A stretch of 64,000 nt of DNA from Gemmatimonadaceae bacterium (GTDB lineage Bacteria > Gemmatimonadota > Gemmatimonadetes > Gemmatimonadales > Gemmatimonadaceae): the NCBI GenBank assembly GCA_035606695.1, contig DATNEW010000032.1:1-64000 (forward strand), in the 5' to 3' direction. Shown in pieces: positions 36,184 to 45,520 of this stretch. The notes under the pieces were generated by a model that was given only the letters and a program-made list of their open reading frames with translations, did no database searches and had not been told where the DNA came from. Positions within the stretch are counted from its first letter, which is position 1, and each line of letters opens with the position of its first letter. A program made the translations under genes and the position numbers.

Positions 36184-36211
36184 AATATGTCCATTATTCA
36201 CATGACATATT
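36184..36211. promoter_or_regulatory. Inverted repeat upstream of the cytochrome c gene
   Basis: AATATGTC (36184-36191) and GACATATT (36204-36211) form a perfect 8-bp dyad with a 12-nt spacer. They lie in AT-rich DNA just before the SD GGGAGG (36222-36227). It looks like an operator, but no regulator is known to bind this sequence. Confidence 0.5.
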
Positions 36212-36232
36212 GTGCTTACCAGGGAGGCCCCC

Positions 36233-37459
36233 ATGGATCACCGCCGCCATTCGTCGGTTGGCATCGCAGCACTCGTCGGGTTCGGGATCGCCGTCGCGAG
36301 CATCTTCACCGCGTGCGACGACTCCAACAACAACACTCAGCCGGCGGTTCAGCTCGAGACGCTGGACCCCGCCCTCGTCGCGCAGGGCAAAGACATCTTC
36401 CGCTTCAACACGTTCGGCGATGAGACCTACTGGACCGATACGCTGCACATGAACAGCGTGGTGCAGGGCGGTGTCAGTCCCGCGACCGCGCTCGCGGTCG
36501 GTCTCAAGGTCGACATGGACACGCTGCCGGCGGCCGTCGCGAGCGCCATCGCGGCCGGACAGGTCAACCTCAACGACCCTGCGACCACGGTCACCCTTCT
36601 CAAGCTCGGCGCGGTCGTCGGGCTCAAGGGTACGGTGCAGACGATCAACGGCAAGGACTCGCTCACGCGACTCGGCATCACGTGCGCGCTGTGTCACTCG
36701 ACGGTCGACAACGCGTTCGCGCCGGGCATCGGCCACCGTTTGGATGGATGGCCGAATCACGATCTGAACGTCGGAGCGATCGTGGCGCTGTCGCCGGCCG
36801 TCTCGCCGGCGCTCAAGGCGATTCTCAATACGTGGGGCCCGGGCAAGTACGACGCACGCATCAACTTCGACGGCAAAAATTCTCCGGACGTCATTCCGCC
36901 GGCATACGGGCTCAACGGCGTGAAAAAGGAGATCTACACGGGCGACGACACGGTCTCGTACTGGAACGCGTACGTGGCCGTGACGCAGATGCACGGGCAC
37001 GGAACGTTCAAGGATCCGCGCCTCGGCATCTCGGTGACGAATGCGCCCGAGATCGTCGCGCCGCTGTTGCCGGCGTTGCGCCAATATCAATTGAGTCTCA
37101 CCGCGCCGAAGCCGGACGCGTCGACGATCGACGTCGCCGCTGCCTCGCGCGGCCAAGCGTTGTTCGATGGTGCGGGGCGCTGCTCGACGTGTCACACGGG
37201 CACGCTGTTCACGGACATCAATCAAGGCATTCTGCACTCGGCGAGCGAAATCGGCGTGGATGGGACCACGGCGGCGCGCAGCGTGACGGGCAAGTATCGC
37301 ACGACGCCGCTGCGCGGGTTGGCGACGCACGCGCCCTATTTCCACGACGGCAGCGCGAAGACGCTCGCCGATGTGGTCACGCATTACAACACCGTGTTTT
37401 CGCTCAATCTGACGGCAGCGCAGCAGGCTGATCTTGTTGCGTACCTGAAGACGCTCTGA
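36233..37459 (+). CDS. Dihaem cytochrome c lipoprotein
   Basis: A 408-aa exported protein with lipobox FTAC (Cys28) followed by a Ser/Asn linker, so it is probably outer-membrane or inner-membrane anchored. Two haem motifs are present: C151-A-L-C-H155 and C317-S-T-C-H321. The second sits in a typical cytochrome c/MauG-like C-terminal block (TTPLRGLATHAPYFHDGSA, DVVTHYN). The middle part is less conserved. It may be a peroxidase-like or electron-transfer protein. The ATG at 36233 has GGGAGG 5 nt upstream. An 8-bp dyad lies in the leader. Confidence 0.88.
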   Translation: MDHRRHSSVGIAALVGFGIAVASIFTACDDSNNNTQPAVQLETLDPALVAQGKDIFRFNTFGDETYWTDTLHMNSVVQGGVSPATALAVGLKVDMDTLPAAVASAIAAGQVNLNDPATTVTLLKLGAVVGLKGTVQTINGKDSLTRLGITCALCHSTVDNAFAPGIGHRLDGWPNHDLNVGAIVALSPAVSPALKAILNTWGPGKYDARINFDGKNSPDVIPPAYGLNGVKKEIYTGDDTVSYWNAYVAVTQMHGHGTFKDPRLGISVTNAPEIVAPLLPALRQYQLSLTAPKPDASTIDVAAASRGQALFDGAGRCSTCHTGTLFTDINQGILHSASEIGVDGTTAARSVTGKYRTTPLRGLATHAPYFHDGSAKTLADVVTHYNTVFSLNLTAAQQADLVAYLKTL

Positions 37460-37636
37460 CGAGCGGGTGAGGCCCGCGCTGCGCGCGGATGGTTGGGGCC
37501 GCGGCCTAAGGCCGCGTAAGTTGGGCCCGCGGCTTCGGCGCGGCCCCACCATCGCGAAGCAGTCGTCGCGGCCCAACCATCGGCGCGCCGCAGGCGCCGC
37601 CGGCCTCACCGCGGCGCGCCACACCACGATCATCCC
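37460..37636. repeat. GC-rich palindromic spacer between convergent genes
   Basis: ATGGTTGGGGCCGCG (37489-37503) can pair either with CGCGGCCCCACCAT (37539-37552) or with GCGGCCCAACCAT (37568-37580). An inner palindrome GCGGCCTAAGGCCGC lies at 37501-37515. It is probably a REP-type or bidirectional terminator region between the cytochrome and S10 genes. No coding potential is seen. Confidence 0.6.
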
Positions 37637-39283
37637 TTACGGGATGGCGTTCTCCCGCACCGCCTCTCGATAAAACTTGTCCAGGTCAGCGCGCAGCTTC
37701 CTCATGCTCGGCTCGTCGATGTACATCATGTGCCCCGCATCGAACCGCCCGGTCGTGATGTTCTTCTGCACGCGCGGATCGATCGACATGTGCGACAGCG
37801 TGTACTCCACGGCGAAATACGGCGTCGCCGCGTCGTAATACCCTTCGGCCACGTACAGGCGCATGTACGGGTTTTTAGCAAACGCTCGTTCAAGATTTGG
37901 AACAACCGTCGCGTACGTGTTCTGCGGATAGTTCCACCGGCCGATCCCGCCGCCCAGGATGTAATACGTGTCCTCGTTGCGGTAGCCAAGCTCGCGGCGT
38001 GTGTAGTCCGTCAGCACCGGCGTGAACGTATTCCGAATCGACACGTCGCTCGGATCGCCGACGCTGCCGATCCCCGGGCCGCCGGCGCCGCGGCCGCCGC
38101 CGCCGCCGAACGGCGCGAAGCCGGTGAAGCGCGTATCGAGTCGTCCAACCGTGACCTGCTGGTCGCGCATGAGCTCACCGTCGAACGTCTGTAGCGAGAC
38201 GCGGAGATCATTCTGCTCGATCACGCTCTTCGACAATCCGGTGAGCCGCGCGAGTTGATCGACGGTCGCCTGACGTTCCGTCGCCGAGAGCCTGTTGCCT
38301 TTCATGAGCGCACTCGCATAGTCGCCCATCGCGAACTTCTCGGCCTGCTGCGCGATCTGGTCGACCGTGAGGCGCTGCAAGTCAGCCGGCAGCTTCTTGT
38401 GATACCACGCCGTCGTCGCGTACGTCGGCAGGAAGTTGATGAATCCGATGTCGTTGCCGCGCGTCTGTGACGAGTACTCGAAGTTGAGCACCGACGAGAT
38501 GAGCACCACGCCGTTCAGCGCGATACCGTCGTCCGCCAACAGACCCGACAGCCCCGACGCGCGGGTCGTACCGTAGCTCTCGCCGGCCAGGAATTTCGGC
38601 GATCCCATGCGATCGAACCGCGTGAGATACAAGCGAATGAACTCGCGGAACGAATTCAGATCCTCGTCGAGCCCCCAGAAGCGCGCGCCGAGCGACTGGC
38701 TCGCCGCGCGGCTGTAGCCCGTGCCCACGGCGTCGATGAACACCAGATCCGTCTGATCCAGCAGCGTGTTCTGATTGTCCTCGAAGCTGTAGGGCGGCGG
38801 CGGCGCGCTGCCGTCGGGCATCAATCTCACTTTCTTCGGACCAAACGCGCCGAGGTGCAGCCACACGGTCGCGGAGCCGGGCCCGCCGTTGAAGGCAAAC
38901 GTGATCGGCCGAGTCGATGCGTTCGTGCCGTCGCGCGTGTAGGCGACGTAGTACATGCCGCCTTCGACGCTACCGGTTTGGTCGTTCCGAATCGGCAGCA
39001 CGCCGGCGGTGGCCGTGTAGTTGATGGTTTGGCCGCGCACGCTGACCGAGTGATGCGTCACCGTCGGCGGCGCTTCCGTCATCGCCACGATATCGTGCGT
39101 CGTCATCGCGCCGACGGCGCCTCGCCGTGGACCTGCCGCTGCCGTGTCCGCGGATGCGGATGCGGGCTGATTCACCGTATTCCCACCGCGGCCGCCGCGC
39201 TGCGCGCTCGCAGGCAGCGCGCTGCCTACGACGAGAAGAACGGCCAGCGCGACGGGTCCGGTCACTGTCAGATCTCGTTGCAT
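37637..39283 (-). CDS. Secreted serine carboxypeptidase (peptidase S10)
   Basis: A 548-aa S10 family peptidase. The signal peptide runs about 1-27 (ends ALPASA-QR). The Ser nucleophile is S236 in GESYGTT, the oxyanion segment is FNGGPGSATVW (about 131), and the late Asp and His are in EGYYDAATP and RFDAGHMMY. The ATG at 39283 has GGAG 5 nt upstream. The protein contains a Gly-rich loop (FGGGGGRGAGGPG) not usual in the family. It would remove C-terminal residues from peptides in the periplasm or outside. It is convergent with the cytochrome gene and downstream of the unknown gene that follows. Confidence 0.9.
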   Translation of the reverse strand: MQRDLTVTGPVALAVLLVVGSALPASAQRGGRGGNTVNQPASASADTAAAGPRRGAVGAMTTHDIVAMTEAPPTVTHHSVSVRGQTINYTATAGVLPIRNDQTGSVEGGMYYVAYTRDGTNASTRPITFAFNGGPGSATVWLHLGAFGPKKVRLMPDGSAPPPPYSFEDNQNTLLDQTDLVFIDAVGTGYSRAASQSLGARFWGLDEDLNSFREFIRLYLTRFDRMGSPKFLAGESYGTTRASGLSGLLADDGIALNGVVLISSVLNFEYSSQTRGNDIGFINFLPTYATTAWYHKKLPADLQRLTVDQIAQQAEKFAMGDYASALMKGNRLSATERQATVDQLARLTGLSKSVIEQNDLRVSLQTFDGELMRDQQVTVGRLDTRFTGFAPFGGGGGRGAGGPGIGSVGDPSDVSIRNTFTPVLTDYTRRELGYRNEDTYYILGGGIGRWNYPQNTYATVVPNLERAFAKNPYMRLYVAEGYYDAATPYFAVEYTLSHMSIDPRVQKNITTGRFDAGHMMYIDEPSMRKLRADLDKFYREAVRENAIP

Positions 39284-39401
39284 TCGAACTCCGGAAAGAA
39301 TGAAGTCGGATGGTGTCGCCATGTCACGTAACGCCCACGCAGCGCTCACGCGCGGTTCACGCGAAACTCTCGCGAAACTCACGCGACGCCAGCGACGCAT
39401 T

Positions 39402-40517
39402 TCAATACAGCTGCCGAGTGTGAACTACCGTCTCGTTGTGTCCGATTTCCTGCGTGTAGATCCGCCAACTGTCGTTGAGCAACTGACCAAAGATGTACAC
39501 CCACTTCGTGGGGCTCGCGTTCACGTCAGGATAGAACGAGTTGCCGGCGATCACCTGTGCGTTGCCCGCGGTCATGCCGTAAATCTCCGGCGCGGGCTTG
39601 CCGTTGACGTTGATGAAACGCGCACCGGGAACACTCGGGTCGTTCCCCATGAGCTGATTCGCGAGCATTCCGCCGGACATGCCGACGGGGCCACCGGACT
39701 TGCGCACGAGAATGTGCGCCGCGTACGCCTTGTTGCCATTCGCATGGTAGCAGAACGTGCAACCGGTCAGCTGCGTCGTGAACATCCACGGCGCGCCGGC
39801 CAGGTGCGTCGCCATCACACTATCGAAGCCGTGAGGAATTGGCGCCGCCGGCGCCGCGGTCGCGCCTCGCCGCGGCACCTCGGACCAGTGAATTGCCGGC
39901 ACGTTGATCGCCTGAAATTGATGCGACGCGCCTTCCACCGAATGGTTCGTCGGGCTGATGTTGAACGCGTCTTCCTGCGGCCGGTACCAAAAGTAGTGGG
40001 TCAGCACGTTACGGGCGATGTGCGCATTCAAGTTCGTGTATAACACGGCTCCGGAACTGTCGCCCCACAGCTTGATCTTGTTGGCTCGAATGAACGTGAG
40101 TGGGGAGGTGGCAAACTCGTTGTTGAAGACGTGCGCCGCTCCGCGCGCCGAGGCGAAGACGGCGGCACGCTTCAGGACGCGCGCCAGCTCGGCGCCCGCC
40201 TGGCCCGGCGCGATCGACATCGCGCGATTGTGATCGACGGGAACGCTCGACATGCACTTCCAGAGCAGCTCGATCGCGCGACGGTCTTTCCGCTCGGTCT
40301 CGTCACCTTTCGCGACCGCCGCGCCGATATGCCGCTTGACCGATAAGGAGACGGACATCGCCTTCAGCGCATTGAGCTCCTGCAGGTCGGCGCGCGGATA
40401 CTTCGTCGTTACCATGTCGGCGACGTCGTTCAACACGAGCGGCGGAAGCTGCGCCGTCGTGTTGGCGAGGATGTGATCGATCGTGTTGTCGACGCGCTTG
40501 ATGGCGTTGCGTGGCAT
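39402..40517 (-). CDS. Hypothetical protein with CNF1-like LTGC...H motif
   Basis: An unrecognised 371-aa protein without signal peptide or membrane helix. The first 120 residues are helical and charged. Near the middle, QLTGCTFCYHAN is followed by AYAAHILV, with C253 and H268 exactly 15 residues apart. This matches the Cys866/His881 spacing and the LSGC box of the Rho deamidase CNF1. Other Cys (C256) and His residues are nearby. If real, it would be a Cys-His deamidase-like protein; alternatively the match is chance in a novel family. GGGAG precedes the ATG at 40517. Downstream is S10; upstream is lon, separated by a terminator. Confidence 0.55.
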   Translation of the reverse strand: MPRNAIKRVDNTIDHILANTTAQLPPLVLNDVADMVTTKYPRADLQELNALKAMSVSLSVKRHIGAAVAKGDETERKDRRAIELLWKCMSSVPVDHNRAMSIAPGQAGAELARVLKRAAVFASARGAAHVFNNEFATSPLTFIRANKIKLWGDSSGAVLYTNLNAHIARNVLTHYFWYRPQEDAFNISPTNHSVEGASHQFQAINVPAIHWSEVPRRGATAAPAAPIPHGFDSVMATHLAGAPWMFTTQLTGCTFCYHANGNKAYAAHILVRKSGGPVGMSGGMLANQLMGNDPSVPGARFINVNGKPAPEIYGMTAGNAQVIAGNSFYPDVNASPTKWVYIFGQLLNDSWRIYTQEIGHNETVVHTRQLY

Positions 40518-40536
40518 CGGTCTCCCAGAAACGAAA

Positions 40537-40566
40537 CGGGCCCGGGAGAAACTCATCCCAGGCCCG
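40537..40566 (-). terminator. Terminator after lon
   Basis: The stem CGGGCC-c-GGG (40537-40546) pairs with CCC-a-GGCCCG (40557-40566) around a 10-nt loop. On the minus strand GTTTCGTTTC follows. It separates lon from the next gene. Confidence 0.65.
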
Positions 40567-40588
40567 CTAAGTTATCCCCGCGGCTCGA

Positions 40589-43183
40589 TCACGCCACCTT
40601 CGTCTCCGCCTTCTGCTCGATCTCCTCCATCAGCGCCGGCTTCACCGGTTCGTCGGTCGGAACCGGGAGCAACGCGATGGCGAACACCTCGTCGAGCGTG
40701 CTCACGCAGTGGAACGTGAGCTGCTTGCGGACGTCTTCCGGGATGTCCTCCATGTCCGCTTCGTTGTCCTTCGGCAGAATGATGGTCGTGATGCCGGCGC
40801 GATGCGCGCCAAGCACCTTTTCCTTCACGCCGCCAATCGGCATCACCCGGCCGCGCAGCGTGATCTCGCCGGTCATCGCGACGTCGCGCCGCACGGGGCG
40901 GCCCGACATCGCGCTGACGAGCGCCGTCGACATCGTCGTTCCCGCGGACGGACCGTCTTTCGGAATGGCGCCGGCCGGGACGTGAATGTGCACTTCGATC
41001 GAGCCAAGGCGATCTTCAGGAATCTTTAAACTCTGCGCGTGCGTCGCCGCGTAGGTCATCGCCGCGCGGGCCGATTCCTTCATCACGTCGCCGAGCTGGC
41101 CGGTCAGGATCAGCGACACGTTGCCCCAGCCGCTCACCTGGGTCTTCTCGTCGTCGGTGACCCGCTGGCCGTAGCCAAACAAGCGACGGATCGCGGCTTC
41201 GACGAACATGATGTCGCCGCCCGCCGGCGTGTAATACATGCCCGTCGCGACGCCGATCTCGTTCTCTTCCGCCGCGTGCTCGGGATGCACCCGTGGACGA
41301 CCGAGCAGCTCGCGCACCTCGTCGGCGTCGATCTTTCCGTCGTCGATCATCCCGCTGTCGCCCGCCGCGATGCGACGCGCCACCTTGCGCGCGACGGCGC
41401 CAACCTGCCGCTCGAGCTGGCGCACACCCGCTTCGCGCGTGTACTTGCTGATCACCGCCATCACGGCTTCGTCGGTGAAGCTCACCTTCTTGTCGCCAAG
41501 CCCCGAATCCTCGAGCTGGCGCGGAATGAGATACTTCTTCGCGATCTCGGCCTTCTCGCGCTCGGTGTAGCCCGCGAACTCCACGACTTCCATGCGGTCG
41601 AGCAGCGGTCCCGGAATGTTCTGAATGAAATTCGCGGTCGCGATGAACAGCACTTCGCTGAGATCGAACGGCACGCCGAGATAGTGATCGGTGAAGTTGT
41701 CGTTCTGCGCGGGATCGAGCACCTCGAGCAGCGCGCTCGCGGGATCGCCCTGGAACGACACGCCGAGCTTGTCGATCTCGTCGAGCAGGAAGACGGGATT
41801 CTTGCTGCCGCCCTGCTTCATGCCCTGGATGATGCGGCCGGGCATCGCACCAACGTACGTGCGACGATGACCGCGGATGTCCGCCTCATCGCGTGCGCCG
41901 CCGAGTGCGACGCGTACGTATTCACGTCCGAGCGAGCGCGCGATGGACTTGGCGATCGACGTTTTGCCCACGCCCGGAGGACCGACGAACAGCAGGATCG
42001 GGCCCTTCGCCATCGCGCGGGCCTTCGCCTCCTTCACGTCGGTGATCTGCTTGTCTTCGATCGAGTTGTTACCGAGCTGCGGCGTTGCATCGTCTTTCGC
42101 GGCCTTCAGCTTCGAGATGGGCATCTCTCCCGTTTGCTTCATCTCTTCCTCGAGCTGGTGCGCGCGAAGCTGGCGCACGGCGAGGAACTCGAGCACGCGA
42201 TCCTTCACGTCGGGCAGACCGTAGTGATCCTCGTCGAGAACGGTCTGCGCGTGTGAGAGATCGAGATTGTCGTCGGTCCGCTTGCTCCACGGCAACTCGG
42301 CGATCCACTCGAGGTAGGTGCGAATGACTTGCGCCTCCATCGACTCGCGGCCCGAGCGCTCCAGGCGGCCGAGCTCACGCTCGACTTCCTGCTTGGCTTC
42401 CTTCGGCAGATCGAGCTTCTCCAGCTTCTCACGAAGCTCGGTAATCTCTTTCGACTGATCGTCGTCGCCGAGCTCTTTCTGAATGGCCTTCATCTGCTCG
42501 CGGAGGTACATCTCGCGCTGTCGCTCGCCCAGCTCTTCCTGGACCTGCGACTTGATCTCCTCCTGCATTTCGAGCATGCCGATCTGCTTTTGGACGTGCA
42601 CGAGCACGCGGCGCAGCCGCTCCTCGACGCTCAGCGTCTCGAGCAGGCCTTGCTTCTCGGGGGGCTGAAGCTCGATGTACCCGGCGACGAGATCGGCGAA
42701 ACGGCCGGGATCGGTCACGGCGTCGAGCACCTGATGAACGACCTCTTCCGGAAGCCCGCGCCGCTCACCGAGCTCGGCGGCACGTTCGCGAAGTTCCTTG
42801 TGCAGGGCGACGAAGGTCGGATCGTTCTCGCTGACCGGCTTCATCTCGTCGACCGGCATCACGACGGCACTGAGATAGCCTTCGGTGGTGTTGTATTGCA
42901 GAGCGGTGGCGCGCTGCTCACCCTGGAGCAGCAGCTGCACGCCGCCCAGGCCGCGCTGGATCTGCCCGATGCGCGCGATGACGCCCATCGAGTAGAGAAT
43001 GTCCGGCGTCGGCTCGTCGGTGTTATCGCGCTGCGCAACGGCGAAAACCAACCGTTCACCCTTGAGGGCGGCCTCGATTGCGCGGAGCGTGCCCGGTCGG
43101 CCCGCCGCGATGGGCGCGGTGAGACCCGGGAAGATGACAGTTCCCCGCAGGGGGAGAACTGGGAGTGTCTGGCGTGTTGCCAT
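40589..43183 (-). CDS. lon: ATP-dependent protease Lon
   Basis: LonA-type protease (864 aa). The N-terminal LAN domain (about 1-200) and coiled-coil helices (200-270) precede the AAA+ module with GPPGVGKTS, sensor and FLLDEIDKLG. The proteolytic domain has S746 (KDGPSAGTTM) and K789 (GGVKEK), 43 residues apart as in E. coli. Between EFLAVRQL and the Walker A loop there is an extra charged stretch of about 45 residues (HQLEEEMKQTGEMPISKLK onward) that E. coli Lon lacks. The ATG at 43183 has GAGAA 5 nt upstream. It degrades misfolded and regulatory proteins in the cytoplasm. Confidence 0.96.
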   Translation of the reverse strand: MATRQTLPVLPLRGTVIFPGLTAPIAAGRPGTLRAIEAALKGERLVFAVAQRDNTDEPTPDILYSMGVIARIGQIQRGLGGVQLLLQGEQRATALQYNTTEGYLSAVVMPVDEMKPVSENDPTFVALHKELRERAAELGERRGLPEEVVHQVLDAVTDPGRFADLVAGYIELQPPEKQGLLETLSVEERLRRVLVHVQKQIGMLEMQEEIKSQVQEELGERQREMYLREQMKAIQKELGDDDQSKEITELREKLEKLDLPKEAKQEVERELGRLERSGRESMEAQVIRTYLEWIAELPWSKRTDDNLDLSHAQTVLDEDHYGLPDVKDRVLEFLAVRQLRAHQLEEEMKQTGEMPISKLKAAKDDATPQLGNNSIEDKQITDVKEAKARAMAKGPILLFVGPPGVGKTSIAKSIARSLGREYVRVALGGARDEADIRGHRRTYVGAMPGRIIQGMKQGGSKNPVFLLDEIDKLGVSFQGDPASALLEVLDPAQNDNFTDHYLGVPFDLSEVLFIATANFIQNIPGPLLDRMEVVEFAGYTEREKAEIAKKYLIPRQLEDSGLGDKKVSFTDEAVMAVISKYTREAGVRQLERQVGAVARKVARRIAAGDSGMIDDGKIDADEVRELLGRPRVHPEHAAEENEIGVATGMYYTPAGGDIMFVEAAIRRLFGYGQRVTDDEKTQVSGWGNVSLILTGQLGDVMKESARAAMTYAATHAQSLKIPEDRLGSIEVHIHVPAGAIPKDGPSAGTTMSTALVSAMSGRPVRRDVAMTGEITLRGRVMPIGGVKEKVLGAHRAGITTIILPKDNEADMEDIPEDVRKQLTFHCVSTLDEVFAIALLPVPTDEPVKPALMEEIEQKAETKVA

Positions 43184-43543
43184 GGGCGTTCTCAGGTAGT
43201 GAGAGATAGCACAGCAGTGCCGCCGCGAGTCGCACACTCCATTCCATCGAGCGACCCGTATCGCTAACCAGTGCTATGCATCAACTTAAGACATCAGGAA
43301 CTTGGCTTGACCATCAAGTGCATATCACGCGCGCAGCAAATCCCGTCAGCCTGGCAGCAATTCCGGGATTTGGCCGCGTGTACTGCCGACACGGGCTGCC
43401 GGTTCGGCGCGGTCAATAGCGGTTAATCCGGCTCCGGGCCGGTTCGTATCCTTCCCGGAACTTTCCACGTATGCTAAAATGCGTCATTCTACCCGCCTTC
43501 TGCTCACGGCCCCGGCCAACCGTCCGCAACCCGAGCTAAGCGC
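43184..43543. other. Intergenic region between divergent lon and kinase genes
   Basis: 360 bp without coding potential. It should hold the promoters of both lon and the kinase operon. One clear dyad is present: CAAATCCCG (43337-43345) and CGGGATTTG (43364-43372), 9-bp perfect arms with an 18-nt spacer. No CIRCE-type heat-shock operator was seen. A weak TAAAAT (-10-like) lies near 43475. Confidence 0.5.
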
Positions 43544-45511
43544 TTGTCGGATCCTGTAGTACCATCGTCAGATGTCGAGCTGCGCACGCATGTCGAGCGC
43601 GTGCTCAGCCCGCATTATGAGTTGGATACCGAGATCGGCCGCGGCGGAATGGGCGTCGTCTATCGGGCGAAAGATCGACGCCTGAAGCGCACGGTCGCCA
43701 TCAAGGTTTTGCCTCCGGAGTTGGCGTTCCGCAGCGAAATCAAAACGCGCTTTCTGCGCGAAGCGGAAATGGCGGCCCAGCTCAATCATCCGAACATCGT
43801 CGACATCTACGCGGTCGACGAGGCGGAGGGCATCGTCTACTTCGTGATGGCGTACATCACCGGAGACAATCTCGCCAAGCGTCTGCACGATCACGGTGCG
43901 CTGTCCGTGGAGGAAACGCGACGTACGCTGCGCGACGTCGCCGACGCACTCGCGTACGCGCACGAGCGCGGGGTGATTCATCGCGACATCAAACCGGACA
44001 ACATCATCATCGACGCCGGCAGCGGCCGCCCGATGGTGACGGACTTCGGTATCGCGCGCGCGGTCAGCGAAGGCGACTCGCGGCTGACCGCGACCGGGAT
44101 CGCGATCGGAACGCCGACGTACATGTCGCCGGAGCAGGCCGCGGGCGAGCGCACCATCGACGGCCGCTCCGACCTCTACTCGCTCGGCATCCTGGGCTAC
44201 CAGATGCTGACGGGCGAGCCGCCGTTCATCGCGAACAGCACGCCGGCGATTCTCGTGAAACACATCTCCGAACGTCCGACGCCCGTCGAGCAGCGCCGTT
44301 CGGACGTGCCGCCCGATCTCGCGAGCGTCATCATGACGCTTCTCGAAAAGGATCCGGCGAACCGATTCCCCAACGCGAACGCCGTCGTACTCGCGCTGGA
44401 TACCGGACGTATGCCGACGCTGGAACGGCCCGTGTACAGCACCGCGCCGGCGAATGCTCCGTTCGCCGGACCGCCGCCGCTGCCGCGCGCATCGAATCCC
44501 TATGCCGCGGCGCAGACGAACGAGCTGTATGCGGTGTCGGCGCCCACGCCCGAGGAGTACCGCCGGTGGAACGCCGAACCGGTGGCCAAGTTTCGGCGGC
44601 TTCTGGCGCCCTACCTGTTCGTCAATGCGGTGATCGTGATCGCCTCGATGATTGGATCGACCGACGTCTTCGGCATCACGGTGCTGTGGAGCATCTACAT
44701 CGCGTTCAAGTACGCCAAGTTGTGGGCCGACGGCTACGACTGGCGCGATGTGTTCCGCCAGCCCCGCGATCGCGATCTCATCGACGTGGCCGAGGACTTC
44801 CTGACGTACGTGCGCGCGTCGTTCGACCGCAATCAGCGCCAGGCGATGCGCGAGCAGCGTCGCGCACGCGGCGTCGCGCGCCGCAGCGGCGGGATGATGC
44901 CGCCGTTGCCGGGCGCGTCGTACTCGACAGGAACGGGCAGCGACGTCGCGGCCGTCGCGGGCGCGTACGCCGATCGCGTGCGCCGCGCCGAAGCCGACCG
45001 CATGGAAATTCTTCGCCTGCTCGACCGCATGCCGAACGCCGAGCGTTCGCGCATTCCGGACGTCAGCCGGTCCGCCGACGCACTCGCCGAGAAGGTGAAG
45101 TTCATGGCGGTGGCGATGTCGGATCTCGAACGGAGCATGGCGGCGCAGGGTGTGGATGCGATCGAGTCGGAGATCACGCGGCTCGAAGGTGCCGCGAATC
45201 CGCTCGATGCGGCCGGCAGTGAAGAGCGCGTGCGGCGCCTGGCGAAGCTCAAGCGCGACCGTCGCGGCGTGGCCGATCTCACCAACCGCCGCGATGCGCT
45301 CGCGGCCAAGCTCGAGACGTGCGTCGTCGCGCTGCAGAACATCAAGTACGATCTCATTCGGCTGAGTGCCGGCTCGCAGACGCCGCAGCACATCACGTCG
45401 TTGGCGATGGACGCGCTGAATCTCGCCGATAGCGTGGACAGCGCGCTGTACGTCTCCGACGAAATGCGCGGCACCGGCTCGCGTCCCGCGAGTCGCAAGG
45501 CCGCCCGCTAG
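43544..45511 (+). CDS. Ser/Thr protein kinase (PknB-type) with two-helix membrane domain
   Basis: A 655-aa kinase. The N-lobe has GRGGMGVVYR and K54 in VAIKVLPP. The catalytic loop HRDIKPDN and TDFGIARA are intact, and the activation loop has Ser/Thr residues (DSRLTATG). After the kinase (about 25-285) a Pro/Ala linker leads to two hydrophobic helices (about 365-405). A soluble helical tail follows (420-650) with a coiled-coil near ALAEKVKFMAVAMSDLERS. There are no extracellular PASTA repeats. The TTG at 43544 is the assumed start, without good SD. It is followed after 9 bp by a second kinase with the same layout. Confidence 0.88.
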   Translation: MSDPVVPSSDVELRTHVERVLSPHYELDTEIGRGGMGVVYRAKDRRLKRTVAIKVLPPELAFRSEIKTRFLREAEMAAQLNHPNIVDIYAVDEAEGIVYFVMAYITGDNLAKRLHDHGALSVEETRRTLRDVADALAYAHERGVIHRDIKPDNIIIDAGSGRPMVTDFGIARAVSEGDSRLTATGIAIGTPTYMSPEQAAGERTIDGRSDLYSLGILGYQMLTGEPPFIANSTPAILVKHISERPTPVEQRRSDVPPDLASVIMTLLEKDPANRFPNANAVVLALDTGRMPTLERPVYSTAPANAPFAGPPPLPRASNPYAAAQTNELYAVSAPTPEEYRRWNAEPVAKFRRLLAPYLFVNAVIVIASMIGSTDVFGITVLWSIYIAFKYAKLWADGYDWRDVFRQPRDRDLIDVAEDFLTYVRASFDRNQRQAMREQRRARGVARRSGGMMPPLPGASYSTGTGSDVAAVAGAYADRVRRAEADRMEILRLLDRMPNAERSRIPDVSRSADALAEKVKFMAVAMSDLERSMAAQGVDAIESEITRLEGAANPLDAAGSEERVRRLAKLKRDRRGVADLTNRRDALAAKLETCVVALQNIKYDLIRLSAGSQTPQHITSLAMDALNLADSVDSALYVSDEMRGTGSRPASRKAAR

Positions 45512-45520
45512 GCCGGCGGT

